From NCBI GenBank assembly GCA_903888485.1, contig CAISTS010000045.1, forward strand, positions 109,037 through 173,036: a DNA stretch of 64,000 bases. The letters are read 5' to 3'. This document shows, in pieces, positions 27,101-35,168 of this stretch; positions within the stretch are counted from its first letter, which is position 1; every line of letters begins with the position of its first letter. The stretch comes from an uncultured bacterium. GTDB lineage: Bacteria; Pseudomonadota; Alphaproteobacteria; Rhodospirillales; Rhodospirillaceae. The position numbers were made by a program, and so were the translations under genes. The notes below the pieces were generated by a model. The model was given only the letters and a program-made list of their open reading frames with translations, was not told the DNA's origin and ran no database searches.

Positions 27101-27301
27101 ATGCAGATTATCCTGAATGGCGAGCCACGGGCGGTCGCGGCGGGGCTATCGGTGGAAGGGCTCCTCCAGGAGCTCGGCATCGACACGCGCAAGGTGGCCG
27201 TCGAGCGCAACCTCGAGATCGTGCCGAAGTCGGCCTTCGCGGCGACGGCGCTCCAGGACGGCGATCGGCTCGAGATAGTCCATTTCATTGGTGGTGGTTG
27301 A
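27101..27301 (+). CDS. thiS: Sulfur carrier protein ThiS
   Basis: 66-residue ubiquitin-like protein that carries sulfur as a C-terminal thiocarboxylate for the thiazole ring of thiamine. It starts [12 protein letters not shown], has GLLQELGI, and ends FIGGG with the required Gly-Gly. The ATG at 27101 follows a GAGG site; a reading from 27080 adds seven residues not found in ThiS. The stop overlaps the thiG start (TGATG). No TPP riboswitch was seen in the 130 bp upstream. Confidence 0.92.
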   Translation: MQIILNGEPRAVAAGLSVEGLLQELGIDTRKVAVERNLEIVPKSAFAATALQDGDRLEIVHFIGGG

Positions 27302-28089
27302 TGAATGGTGATGTGAAGAGCGGTGACTTCTTCGAGGTGGCGGGCAGGCGCTTCAGCTCGCGCCTGCTCGTCGGCACGGGCAAGTACAAGGACTTCACAG
27401 AGACACGCGAGGCCATCGAGGCTTCGGGCGCGGAGATCGTCACCGTTGCCGTGCGGCGCGTGAACATCTCGGACCCGAAGCAGCCCATGCTGGCCGACTA
27501 CATCGATCCGAAGAAATACACATATCTGCCCAACACCGCCGGCTGCTACACGGCGCAGGATGCGGTGCGTACGCTGCGTCTCGCGCGCGAAGCGGGCGGC
27601 TGGAACCTCGTCAAACTCGAGGTCCTGGGTGACCAGAAGACGCTGTATCCTGAAGTCACCGAAACCCTGGAAGCGGCCAAGCTGCTGATCAAGGACGGCT
27701 TCGATGTCATGGTCTACACCAGCGATGATCCGATCGTTGCCAAAAAGCTGGAGGACCTCGGCTGCTGCGCCATCATGCCGCTCGGGTCGCTGATCGGGTC
27801 GGGGCTCGGCATCCAAAGTCCGGTGAATATTCGGCTGATCGTTGAGCAGTCGAGAGTGCCGGTGCTGGTGGACGCGGGTGTGGGCACGGCGTCTGACGCC
27901 GCTATCGCCATGGAACTCGGCTGCGACGGCGTGCTGATGAACACCGCCATCGCCGCGGCCAAGGATCCCATCAAGATGGCGCGCGCCATGAAGCTCGCGG
28001 TGGAGGCAGGAAGGCTTGCGTATCTTGCCGGCCGCATGCCGAAGAAGCTCTACGCCGATCCGTCATCGCCCTTGGCTGGTCTGATCTAG
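27301..28089 (+). CDS. thiG: Thiazole synthase
   Basis: Makes the thiazole phosphate of thiamine from deoxyxylulose 5-phosphate, dehydroglycine/glycine imine and ThiS thiocarboxylate. 262-residue TIM barrel with [12 protein letters not shown], the Schiff-base Lys in [24 protein letters not shown] and [13 protein letters not shown]. The ATG overlaps the thiS stop, so the two proteins are made together, in keeping with their complex. thiE, thiO/thiH and thiC are not in the window. Confidence 0.95.
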   Translation: MNGDVKSGDFFEVAGRRFSSRLLVGTGKYKDFTETREAIEASGAEIVTVAVRRVNISDPKQPMLADYIDPKKYTYLPNTAGCYTAQDAVRTLRLAREAGGWNLVKLEVLGDQKTLYPEVTETLEAAKLLIKDGFDVMVYTSDDPIVAKKLEDLGCCAIMPLGSLIGSGLGIQSPVNIRLIVEQSRVPVLVDAGVGTASDAAIAMELGCDGVLMNTAIAAAKDPIKMARAMKLAVEAGRLAYLAGRMPKKLYADPSSPLAGLI

Positions 28090-28174
28090 GCAGAAACTGC
28101 CGGGACCAGACGGGTTTTACCCAGGCCCCGCCCGGGAACGTCCGCTAAGTCATTGATCTGACTACAACGCCCCC

Positions 28175-28190
28175 TGGCACATCACTTGCT
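28175..28190 (+). promoter_or_regulatory. Sigma-54 (RpoN) promoter of flgE
   Basis: TGGCACATCACTTGCT matches the -24/-12 consensus TGGCACRNNNNTTGCW at every defined position. Transcription would begin near 28201, about 60 nt before the flgE start. RpoN control of hook genes is known in Caulobacter and other alphaproteobacteria. Confidence 0.85.
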
Positions 28191-28262
28191 TCTCAGATGC
28201 TGAAGCCCAAGGTGTGCGCGTATTTCCGCGCGCCCGGGAAGTTTGAGCAGCGGAGTTGAGCG

Positions 28263-29555
28263 ATGAGTCTTCAAGGCACCTTCAACACGTCCGTCCAGGC
28301 GATGCTGTCGCAGTCGCAGGCGATGTCGAACATCTCGACAAACATCGCCAATGTGAACACCACGGCCTACAAGCTGCAGGACACGCACTTCGCGACGTTG
28401 CTCAACCACGTCAAGCCGGTCGACAAGAGCTTCTTCAGCGTCAACACCTACGATTATCGCCAGGTCGACAAGCAAGGCACGATCACCACCACCAACCGCA
28501 ACTACGACCTCGCCATCAATGGCCGCGGCTTCTTGGTGACGAACACCGTCAACGATCCGACGCTGGTCAATGACCCGGCGCATGGCGGCCGCTGGCAGTA
28601 CACGCGCGATGGCGCCTTGTTCGGCAAAGCCGTCGATCTCGGCGTCGATACCGACAACGACGGCCAGAACGACCAGGCCACGCAGTTCGTCACGGCGAAC
28701 GGCGCCTACGTTTACGGCTGGGCCGCGGACGAAGAAGGCAACTTCACCGAAACCAGCGATCTTTCGACGCTGACGCCGGTGCTTTTCGGCAACAATTCGA
28801 TTTTCCCGTCCAAATCGACGACGCGCGTCGATCTGCAGGCCAATGTCTCCTCGGAAGACCAGGGCCGCCAGAACGTCGCCGTGCCCTTCATCGATCAGGA
28901 AGGCAACTCGCGCTCGCTGGTTGTCGGCTTCAACGCGCAGATGGGCCAGGACTGGACGCTCGACATGTCCGCTAGGGACATCAACAACCAGCCCGTCGAC
29001 GTCATTTTCGATCCGCCGAATGTCACCTTCGACTCCCGCGGCCGCCTCGCGGCGCCGACCGATGGTCTGATCTCGATCGAAATCGCCGATGCCAACGGTC
29101 CGCAGTCGATCCTGCTCGACCTCAGCAAGGTCACCTCCTACGCCGACGGGGGCCGTCTGACGGTCGTCAACGTCGAGCAGGACGGCTACATCGCGGGGCG
29201 CTTGAATAACACCTACTTCAACGGCAGCGGCGTTCTGATCGGCAGCTACACGAACGGCGAGCTGCGCAACCTCTACAAGCTTCCCATCGCGACCTTCATG
29301 GCCGACCAGAAGCTCGAAGCCAAGCCCGGCAACATCTTCGTGCAGACCAGCGAAGCCGGCGCGATGAAGCTCAACGCCCTCGGTTCGCCGTTGGGCTCGA
29401 CACATATCGTCACCGGCGCGCTGGAAGCCTCCAACGTCGATCTGGCCGACCAGTTCTCGAAGATGATCGTCACCCAGCGCGCGTATTCCAGCGCCGCCAA
29501 GGTGCTGTCGACCGCCGACGAGATGACGATGGCGGTACGCGACCTGAAGCGGTAA
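28263..29555 (+). CDS. flgE: Flagellar hook protein FlgE
   Basis: Subunit of the flagellar hook, exported by the flagellar type III system. 430 residues. The N-terminal rod/hook domain contains NISTNIANVNTTAYKLQDT and the C-terminal one VDLADQFSKMIVTQRAYSSA, both standard; between them is INGRGFLVTN and a D2-type domain. ATG preceded by GGAG. A perfect sigma-54 promoter lies 73 bp upstream. No other flagellar gene is in the window, so flgE is an orphan here between thiG and an unrelated gene. FlgF or FlgG are shorter and less likely. Confidence 0.9.
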   Translation: MSLQGTFNTSVQAMLSQSQAMSNISTNIANVNTTAYKLQDTHFATLLNHVKPVDKSFFSVNTYDYRQVDKQGTITTTNRNYDLAINGRGFLVTNTVNDPTLVNDPAHGGRWQYTRDGALFGKAVDLGVDTDNDGQNDQATQFVTANGAYVYGWAADEEGNFTETSDLSTLTPVLFGNNSIFPSKSTTRVDLQANVSSEDQGRQNVAVPFIDQEGNSRSLVVGFNAQMGQDWTLDMSARDINNQPVDVIFDPPNVTFDSRGRLAAPTDGLISIEIADANGPQSILLDLSKVTSYADGGRLTVVNVEQDGYIAGRLNNTYFNGSGVLIGSYTNGELRNLYKLPIATFMADQKLEAKPGNIFVQTSEAGAMKLNALGSPLGSTHIVTGALEASNVDLADQFSKMIVTQRAYSSAAKVLSTADEMTMAVRDLKR

Positions 29556-29583
29556 GGGCCGCTCGCTAGCAGAACTCACACTG

Positions 29584-29615
29584 GTGTCGTCCTGGGGCTT
29601 GTCCCCAGGACCCAG
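29584..29615. repeat. 32-nt palindromic repeat, copy 2, intergenic
   Basis: Matches 23597-23628 at 31 of 32 positions, with CCTGGGG-CTTGT-CCCCAGG as core. It lies 29 bp after the flgE stop. Confidence 0.8.
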
Positions 29616-29680
29616 AGCCGCAAGTTCTGTTCTTTCAATTCTTATGCTGTGTGGGCAACCGCCGCGTTCGGAAACCCTAG

Positions 29681-29714
29681 GCCCTGGGAAGAAATCCCAG
29701 GGCGACGTCTTTTT
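29681..29714 (+). terminator. Hairpin downstream of flgE, possible terminator
   Basis: Perfect 9-bp stem GCCCTGGGA / TCCCAGGGC with loop AGAAA (29681-29703), then six bases and five T (29710-29714). It could end flgE transcription; it may equally be another palindromic repeat unit, since its sequence resembles the CCTGGG repeat nearby. It lies between convergent genes. Confidence 0.45.
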
Positions 29715-29716
29715 GG

Positions 29717-30316
29717 CTAGGCTCTGCGCAGCAACAACTTCTCGCGGAAGACGTCGTAGATCGTCACGCCGGCGGCGGCGGCGATCTCTTTCGCGGTCAT
29801 ACCCGTTTCCGTCAGCAGCACACGGATGAACTCCGGACGCGCGCGCCAGGCGCCGCGTTTGCCCGCGCGCACCCGCAACTGGCTCGCGCGCGTGGCGGCG
29901 CGCTCGGCGGCCTTGCGCTCCTCGGCATCGAGGCCGCGCAGGATGGCATCGGCCAATGCTTCGTCGCGGCGCTTCTTTTCAGCGGCGTGCTGCTCGGCGT
30001 CGCTGCGGTAGCTGTAGGTGGCCGGGCCTTTCTGATTCCCTTGATGCCACCAGCGCCCCATGTACTCCGGCCCGGCGGCCCCGAAATCGGCGGCGAAGCC
30101 CGCAGGGCGGCGCGGATGATCGCGCGGACCGGGCTCGGGCGCGCGCTCCTCGGCCATGCCGGCCGCTTCGCGCAGGTTCATGCCGTGGGATTCGGCAAGG
30201 CGTGTCGCGGCGCCAAGCGCTGCGTCGCGTTCACCGCTGTACGTGGTGGAATTGGCGACTTCGAGCAGTTTGCGGAAACGCAAACGCTCCTTGGCCGAAA
30301 AACCGCTCTCACTCAT
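29717..30316 (-). CDS. DUF2786-like protein with C-terminal helix-turn-helix-like segment
   Basis: 199 residues. The N-terminus (KERLRFRKLLEVANSTTYSG ... RLAESHGMNLREAAG) resembles the DUF2786 helical domain. The middle is charged and probably flexible, with Arg/Ala/Glu-rich helix (EERKAAERAATRASQLRV). The last 30 residues, TGMTAKEIAAAAGVTIYDVF, look like a helix-turn-helix, so a DNA-binding role is possible. The ATG at 30316 has GGGGAAG upstream; a longer frame to 30421 has no support. Function unknown. It lies 37 bp downstream of the DsbA-family gene in the same direction. Confidence 0.6.
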   Translation of the reverse strand: MSESGFSAKERLRFRKLLEVANSTTYSGERDAALGAATRLAESHGMNLREAAGMAEERAPEPGPRDHPRRPAGFAADFGAAGPEYMGRWWHQGNQKGPATYSYRSDAEQHAAEKKRRDEALADAILRGLDAEERKAAERAATRASQLRVRAGKRGAWRARPEFIRVLLTETGMTAKEIAAAAGVTIYDVFREKLLLRRA

Positions 30317-30353
30317 CCAACGAAACTTCCCCAGCGCGGAACAGCGGCTAAAT

Positions 30354-31088
30354 CTACTTGCGCGCCTTCGAGATGTGCTCGACCAGTTTGTCCTTCGAGA
30401 TCGCGCCGGGCACGAAGGCATCGCCGATAATCAGCGATGGCGTGCCGTCGATGCCGAGGTCGTCCGCGAGGTTGTGGTTTTTGACGATGATCTCGGTGAT
30501 GGCCGGGTCTTTCATGTCGTTCTCGAGCTTCTTCATGTCGAGGCCGGCCTTGCTGGCGATATCCATGATGGTGGGATCGCTGAGCTGGCCTTTGTGGTTG
30601 AGCAGCGCGAGATGCAGGTCGGCGTATTTGCCTTGCTTCCGGGCGGCGAGCGCGGCGCGGCTCGCGGTCATCGAGGAGGGGCCGAGGATCGGGTATTCCT
30701 TCAGCACTAGACGCATCTTGGTGTCTTCACGCAGCAGTTCGGCGACGCCCTGGAACATCGATTTGCAGTAGCCGCAGTTGTAGTCGAAGAACTCGACGAC
30801 GGTCACATCGCCCTTGGGATTGCCGATGATGGTGCCTTCGGACGGGCTGAAGAGCTCCTGGCGGCGCTTGGCGATGGTTTCGTTGCGCTTCTCCGCCTTG
30901 CCCTTGGCCATCTTATTGTCCAGAGCATCGATCGCCTCGTTGATAATCTCTGGGTTCGCGAGAATGTAGTCGCGAACGAGCTGCTTGATCTCGGCCTTGT
31001 CGGCTTCGGACAAGCCGCTCTTTTCGGCGGCCATGGCGCCACTGGAAAATGCCGTGAGGGCAATGAAAGCAACAGCAATGCGAAGCAT
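30354..31088 (-). CDS. DsbA-family thiol:disulfide oxidoreductase (Com1/ScsC-like)
   Basis: 244-residue periplasmic thioredoxin-fold protein. Signal peptide MLRIAVAFIALTAFSSGAMA, then an N-terminal helix (about 25-60, LVRDYILANPEIINEAIDAL) of the ScsC/Com1 type that can mediate oligomerisation. The thioredoxin domain carries C105-G-Y-C108 and cis-Pro in GIDGTPSLIIGD. It probably forms or isomerises disulfides in secreted proteins. The ATG at 31088 (GAGAGGA upstream) is chosen because it opens the signal peptide. It follows the M48 peptidase gene by 14 bp, an envelope quality-control pair. Confidence 0.9.
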   Translation of the reverse strand: MLRIAVAFIALTAFSSGAMAAEKSGLSEADKAEIKQLVRDYILANPEIINEAIDALDNKMAKGKAEKRNETIAKRRQELFSPSEGTIIGNPKGDVTVVEFFDYNCGYCKSMFQGVAELLREDTKMRLVLKEYPILGPSSMTASRAALAARKQGKYADLHLALLNHKGQLSDPTIMDIASKAGLDMKKLENDMKDPAITEIIVKNHNLADDLGIDGTPSLIIGDAFVPGAISKDKLVEHISKARK

Positions 31089-31102
31089 GGAGTGGTCCTC
31101 TC

Positions 31103-32515
31103 TCAACGGCGTCTGTCGCGCATGTCGCGCATGTAGTTTTGCGCCAGGATCTTGATGTCTTGTAGGCGATACCAAGTTGGCGTGCCTTTTTCGAGCAATT
31201 TCTCGGCCTGGTTACTGTAACGGGCGACGTCACCGAACTGACCCAAGAGGATCGCGCGCTCGGAAGCGGCATATGCGGACAGGCCCAATTGGTCGTTCTG
31301 GGCGTAAGAGCGCGCCAGCATATCCCAGGCGCTGGGGTTTTCCGGGTCGATGATCAGGGCGCGCTTCAAAGCGTCCTGGGCCTCGCCCGCGTACTCAGGC
31401 TTGCCGCTTTCGACAGCGGCGTGAGCCAGGGCCGCGAGGATTTCGGGCGCATCGGGCAGGTTCTTCAACGATTCACGATAGGCGAAGATGGCATCCTCGA
31501 CCTTGGCGCGCGACAGCTGCATATCGCCTTTGATCTGCCAGAAGTAGGGATCCTTCGGCACTTCGGCGATAAGACCCTCGACCAGCGGTAGCGCCTGATC
31601 GAACTGGCCGCGGCGGTAGTAGGCGATGGCGCGCGCATAGCGCGACTCAATGCTGTTGTCGGTCGACGGATAGCGCTGGAAGACGGTGATCTGCGGCTTC
31701 AGGAAGGCGAACAGCTTGGCCTTCAAGCGGCGGTGTTGGCGCTCCAGCTCGGGATCGAGCGGCGCGTTGGTGTAAGGCGAGTTCGCCATGGCCGCCTCGA
31801 TGGCGCTGCGGCGGTCGCTATTTAAAGGGTGCGAGCGGACGTAGGGGTCCTGGTTATCGGTGATCAGCAGCTCATCGCCCGCCAGGCGCTCGAAGAAGTC
31901 ACGTAGGCCGCGCGCGGACTGGTGCGTGTCGTTGAGGACCTTGAGTGCGAACTGGTCGGCGCGGGCTTCTTGCCCACGGCTGAAGCTGAGATAGGAGCCG
32001 ATGGCGGCGCGCTGGCCGCCCATCATCACCGCCATGCCGGCCTCGGGGTTGCCGCTGACCACGCCGACGGCGACGCCGAGCAAGGTCGACAGCAATGAGA
32101 TCGCGGTCGGCGCGGCCATGTCGCTCGCCACCATGACCACGTGACCGGCGGCGATGTGGCCGACCTCGTGCGCCATGACGCCGATGACTTCGTTGGCGTT
32201 CTCGGCGCGCAGCAACAGGCCGGTGTGGAAGAAGATCATTTTACCGGGCGTGGCGAAGGCGTTGATGCTGTCGTCGACGACCATCCCGATCTGGATTTCG
32301 TCGCCCCGCATCCCCGCGGCCTCCAGAATTGGCTTGGCATAGGCCTGCAAGGTGGCGCCGATCTCGGTGTCTGACAGGAAGGTGCCGGACTGAAACTCTT
32401 GCGCCTTGCCCACCTCGCTTGTAGCAAACAGGGCGGTGCTCATGAAAAGCACGGCAAGGGCGGCGCGGAAGCTGTGGAGGCGGCCAGGGTGCAAAGGGGC
32501 AGGGACCTTGGACAA
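31103..32515 (-). CDS. M48-family periplasmic metalloprotease with TPR repeats (BepA-like)
   Basis: 470 residues. An N-terminal signal region (about 14-38, ending VGKAQEF) is followed by an M48 zinc protease domain with HEVGH at 116-120 and the third ligand in EARADQFAL. The C-terminal half has TPR-like helices (RYARAIAYYRRGQFDQALPL, YRESLKNLPDAPEILAALAH). It resembles BepA/YfgC, which degrades or assists misassembled outer-membrane proteins such as LptD. A start at Met25 is possible. It is divergent from the GGT-like gene with only 12 bp between the two start codons, so promoters must overlap coding sequence. Confidence 0.88.
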   Translation of the reverse strand: MSKVPAPLHPGRLHSFRAALAVLFMSTALFATSEVGKAQEFQSGTFLSDTEIGATLQAYAKPILEAAGMRGDEIQIGMVVDDSINAFATPGKMIFFHTGLLLRAENANEVIGVMAHEVGHIAAGHVVMVASDMAAPTAISLLSTLLGVAVGVVSGNPEAGMAVMMGGQRAAIGSYLSFSRGQEARADQFALKVLNDTHQSARGLRDFFERLAGDELLITDNQDPYVRSHPLNSDRRSAIEAAMANSPYTNAPLDPELERQHRRLKAKLFAFLKPQITVFQRYPSTDNSIESRYARAIAYYRRGQFDQALPLVEGLIAEVPKDPYFWQIKGDMQLSRAKVEDAIFAYRESLKNLPDAPEILAALAHAAVESGKPEYAGEAQDALKRALIIDPENPSAWDMLARSYAQNDQLGLSAYAASERAILLGQFGDVARYSNQAEKLLEKGTPTWYRLQDIKILAQNYMRDMRDRRR

Positions 32516-32527
32516 AGGATGCTCTAA

Positions 32528-33775
32528 GTGACCGGATTACCAGGACGATTTAGCGGGGGATTATGGCATTTTCCGGTCACCTGCCGGGGGCTTTTTTCGC
32601 CGTGTGGAGTCCTTGTAATCACTACGCTAATCGGCGCGGGACTAAGCGCCTGCGGGGGTATGCCGCGGATCAAAGTGCAGCTCGGAGCCGGCGGCGGTGC
32701 GCCGGCAGCGGGCGCGGCCATGGTGACGGGCGACGAGCCGGCGGCGGTGCTGGCGGCGCGGGACATCCTGGCAGCGGGCGGCGCGGCGGCTGATGCCGCG
32801 GTGACTCTGGGGCTTACGCTGGCCGTGACCTTGCCGTCGCAGGCGGGTCTCGGCGGCGGCGGCGCTTGCCTGGTGCACGATGCTGAGAAGCGCACAACCG
32901 AGGCCCTGGATTTCCGTGCACCGGCGGCCGCCGACGACAGCTCTGCGCGGTTCCGTGTCGCCGTACCGGCAACGGCGCGCGGCTTGTTTGCCCTGCATGC
33001 GCGGTATGGATCGCTGCCTTGGGCGCGTGTGGTGGCCCCCGCTGAGACGGCCGCGCGGTTCGGGACGCGCGTCAGCCGCGCCTTCGCCCAGGACCTGGCC
33101 GCGAGCGGCGATGCGCTAGCGGGCGACCGTGCGGCGCTCACGGCTTTCATGACGGCGCGCCGGCAGGTGGTACAGGCCGGCGACAATCTGGTGCAGATCA
33201 ATCTCGCAGCGACGCTGGCGCGCATTCGGGCTCGCGGCCCTGGCGATTTTTATGCGGGCCCGTTTGCGCGTGAACTCGCGGACGGCATTTCCGCTGCCGG
33301 CGGCGCGGTGAGCGCCACAGACCTCGGCGCCCTCGCGCCGCGCTGGACCAAGGCAAACGAAACGAGCGCCGGTATGCAAAGCGTCTTCAGCCTGCCGGAG
33401 GATGTCGCCGGCGGCGCGGACGCCGTCGAGGGCCAGAGCGGCGCCACGGGTTTCGTGATCGCCGATGGGCGCGGCGGCGTGGTGGCCTGTGTGCTGACCA
33501 TGGGCCGGGTCTTCGGTCTCGGGATCATGCCGGCGCAGGTGGGTTTCCTGCTGGCGCCGGCGCCGGACGCACCGGGCACATCAAAACCGCGCCTGGGCGC
33601 GAGCATCGCCGTCAATCGCGTGACGGCCGCGCTGCTGGATGCAGAAGCGCGCACGCGTTTCGTCAACAAACTCGCCTGCGCACCCCCGGAAAATGCTACA
33701 CCGAATTGCCGCGCCGCCGCCGATACGCGCGGCGCAGGTTACGCCCTTACGCTCGATCCGAAGGACCCGCGATGA
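32528..33775 (+). CDS. Gamma-glutamyltranspeptidase-like lipoprotein, probably inactive
   Basis: 415 residues (normal GGT is 550-580). A lipobox LSAC with Cys42 suggests a lipid anchor. The large-subunit region is readable: ARDILAAGGAAADAAVTLGL, PSQAGLGGGGACLVHDAEK, VAVPATARGLFALHARYGSL. The catalytic region is degenerate: SGATGFVIADG (304-314) stands where active enzymes have TTHxSVVD, and an ungapped alignment puts Ala306 at the nucleophile position. Much of the small subunit is missing. GTG start; AAGGA lies 8-9 nt upstream. The stop overlaps the aminotransferase start (ATGA). It may be a structural or regulatory relic. Confidence 0.7.
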   Translation: MTGLPGRFSGGLWHFPVTCRGLFSPCGVLVITTLIGAGLSACGGMPRIKVQLGAGGGAPAAGAAMVTGDEPAAVLAARDILAAGGAAADAAVTLGLTLAVTLPSQAGLGGGGACLVHDAEKRTTEALDFRAPAAADDSSARFRVAVPATARGLFALHARYGSLPWARVVAPAETAARFGTRVSRAFAQDLAASGDALAGDRAALTAFMTARRQVVQAGDNLVQINLAATLARIRARGPGDFYAGPFARELADGISAAGGAVSATDLGALAPRWTKANETSAGMQSVFSLPEDVAGGADAVEGQSGATGFVIADGRGGVVACVLTMGRVFGLGIMPAQVGFLLAPAPDAPGTSKPRLGASIAVNRVTAALLDAEARTRFVNKLACAPPENATPNCRAAADTRGAGYALTLDPKDPR

Positions 33776-34920
33776 CGATCAAGGTTGCCAAACGCGCGCT
33801 GGTCCCACCGTTCATCGTCATGGACGTGATGCGCGACGCCGCCGCCCTCGAGGCACAAGGGCGCAGCATTATCCATTTGGAAGTGGGTCAGCCGTCCACG
33901 GGCATCCCGCGCGCCGCCGCGCGCAAGATCGCTTCTGTGCTGGAGGGCGATCCGCTCGGCTACACCGTGGCAAGCGGCCTGCCGGCACTGTGCGCGCGCA
34001 TCGCGCAGCACTACCGTGAGACCTCCAATACTGCCGTAGACCCGGGCCGCATCTTCGTCACCACCGGCTCGTCAGGCGCGTTCGTGCTCGCCTTTCTTGC
34101 TGCCTTCGAGGCCGGCGACCGCGTTGCCTTGGCCGCGCCCGGCTATCCCGCCTACCGCCACATCCTGACGAGCCTCGGCATCGTGCCGGAGCTGATCGAG
34201 GTGGATGCCACCACGCGCTATCAGCCGACGGTCGATCACCTGAAGAAAATGGCGCGTCTGCCGAGCGGCCTCATCGTCGGCAGCCCCGCCAATCCCACGG
34301 GCACGATTGTTCCGGAAGACGAGTTCCGCGCCCTGGCGGCATTCTGCGATGCGAACGGCGTGCGTCTGATCTCGGACGAGATCTATCACGGCATCACCTA
34401 CGGCATGAAAGCGACCACGGCCGCGGGCATCTCGCACAGCGCCGTGGTCATCAACAGTTTCTCGAAATACTTCAGCATGACGGGCTGGCGGCTCGGCTGG
34501 CTGGTGGTGCCAAAGGATATGATGCGCCCGCTGGAGTGCCTGGCCCAGAACCTGTTCATCTCACCGCCCACCGTTTCACAAGTCGGCGGCATCGCGGTGT
34601 TCGACTGCAAGGACGAGCTCGAAGCCAACGTGACGCGTTATGCGCGCAACCGCGCGGTATTGCTGAAGCGTTTGCCCGAGATCGGGTTCACGACCTTCGC
34701 GCCGGCCGATGGTGCATTCTACATTTACGCCGACATTTCACACTTCGGCGAAGACGCGGCGCGCTTCTGTGCGCGCATGTTGAACGAGGCGGGCGTCGCG
34801 ACCACGCCCGGCATCGACTTCGATCCCTTCAAAGGGCATCAGTTCGTACGATTCTCATTCGCCGGCGCGACGGCGGATATGGAAGAAGCCTGCGACCGGC
34901 TCGCGAAGTGGCGCGCTTAA
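33772..34920 (+). CDS. PLP-dependent class I/II aminotransferase
   Basis: 382-residue fold-type I aminotransferase. Seen: the N-terminal IIHLEVGQPSTGIP, the cofactor-stacking GYPAYRH, SPANPTGTIVPEDEF, the Asp/Tyr pair in LISDEIYHGITYG, the Schiff-base Lys in NSFSKYFSMTGWRLGW, and the substrate-carboxylate Arg near the end in FVRFSFAGAT. The amino donor is not clear; aspartate/aromatic or alanine-type are all possible. The ATG at 33772 overlaps the GGT-like stop by 4 bp, so it is coupled to it. It converges with the DUF3309 gene (4-bp overlap). Confidence 0.9.
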   Translation: MTIKVAKRALVPPFIVMDVMRDAAALEAQGRSIIHLEVGQPSTGIPRAAARKIASVLEGDPLGYTVASGLPALCARIAQHYRETSNTAVDPGRIFVTTGSSGAFVLAFLAAFEAGDRVALAAPGYPAYRHILTSLGIVPELIEVDATTRYQPTVDHLKKMARLPSGLIVGSPANPTGTIVPEDEFRALAAFCDANGVRLISDEIYHGITYGMKATTAAGISHSAVVINSFSKYFSMTGWRLGWLVVPKDMMRPLECLAQNLFISPPTVSQVGGIAVFDCKDELEANVTRYARNRAVLLKRLPEIGFTTFAPADGAFYIYADISHFGEDAARFCARMLNEAGVATTPGIDFDPFKGHQFVRFSFAGATADMEEACDRLAKWRA

Positions 34921-35078
34921 ACCTTGCTGCGGCCGCGGAAGGCGATGACCAAAGCCACGAGGACGATGATCCCTAAGGTGCTCACAGGGGCGTAGCCCCA
35001 GCCGTTGCTGAAGGTCCAAACGGGCAAGCTGCCGACGAGCATCAGCACCAGGACGACAATCAAGAGAATACGGAGCAC
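34917..35078 (-). CDS. DUF3309 small membrane protein
   Basis: 53-residue protein with two hydrophobic spans: ILLIVVLVLMLVGSLPVW, then SNGWGYAPVSTLG, then IIVLVALVIAF. This is the DUF3309 pattern, with the SLPxW and WGY motif between spans; the function is unknown, and members often appear in stress or envelope contexts. The GTG at 35078 is preferred: GGAG lies 7 nt before it and family members start at this point. A frame to 35120 would add 14 residues. Confidence 0.75.
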   Translation of the reverse strand: MLRILLIVVLVLMLVGSLPVWTFSNGWGYAPVSTLGIIVLVALVIAFRGRSKV

Positions 35079-35168
35079 AGGATAACTCCAAAACAGAAAC
35101 GTCGCGTGTCCATAAGACAACGCGACGTTGTGAGGTTCTGTTCCAAAGTTAGCGTTATGCCGAAGGCG

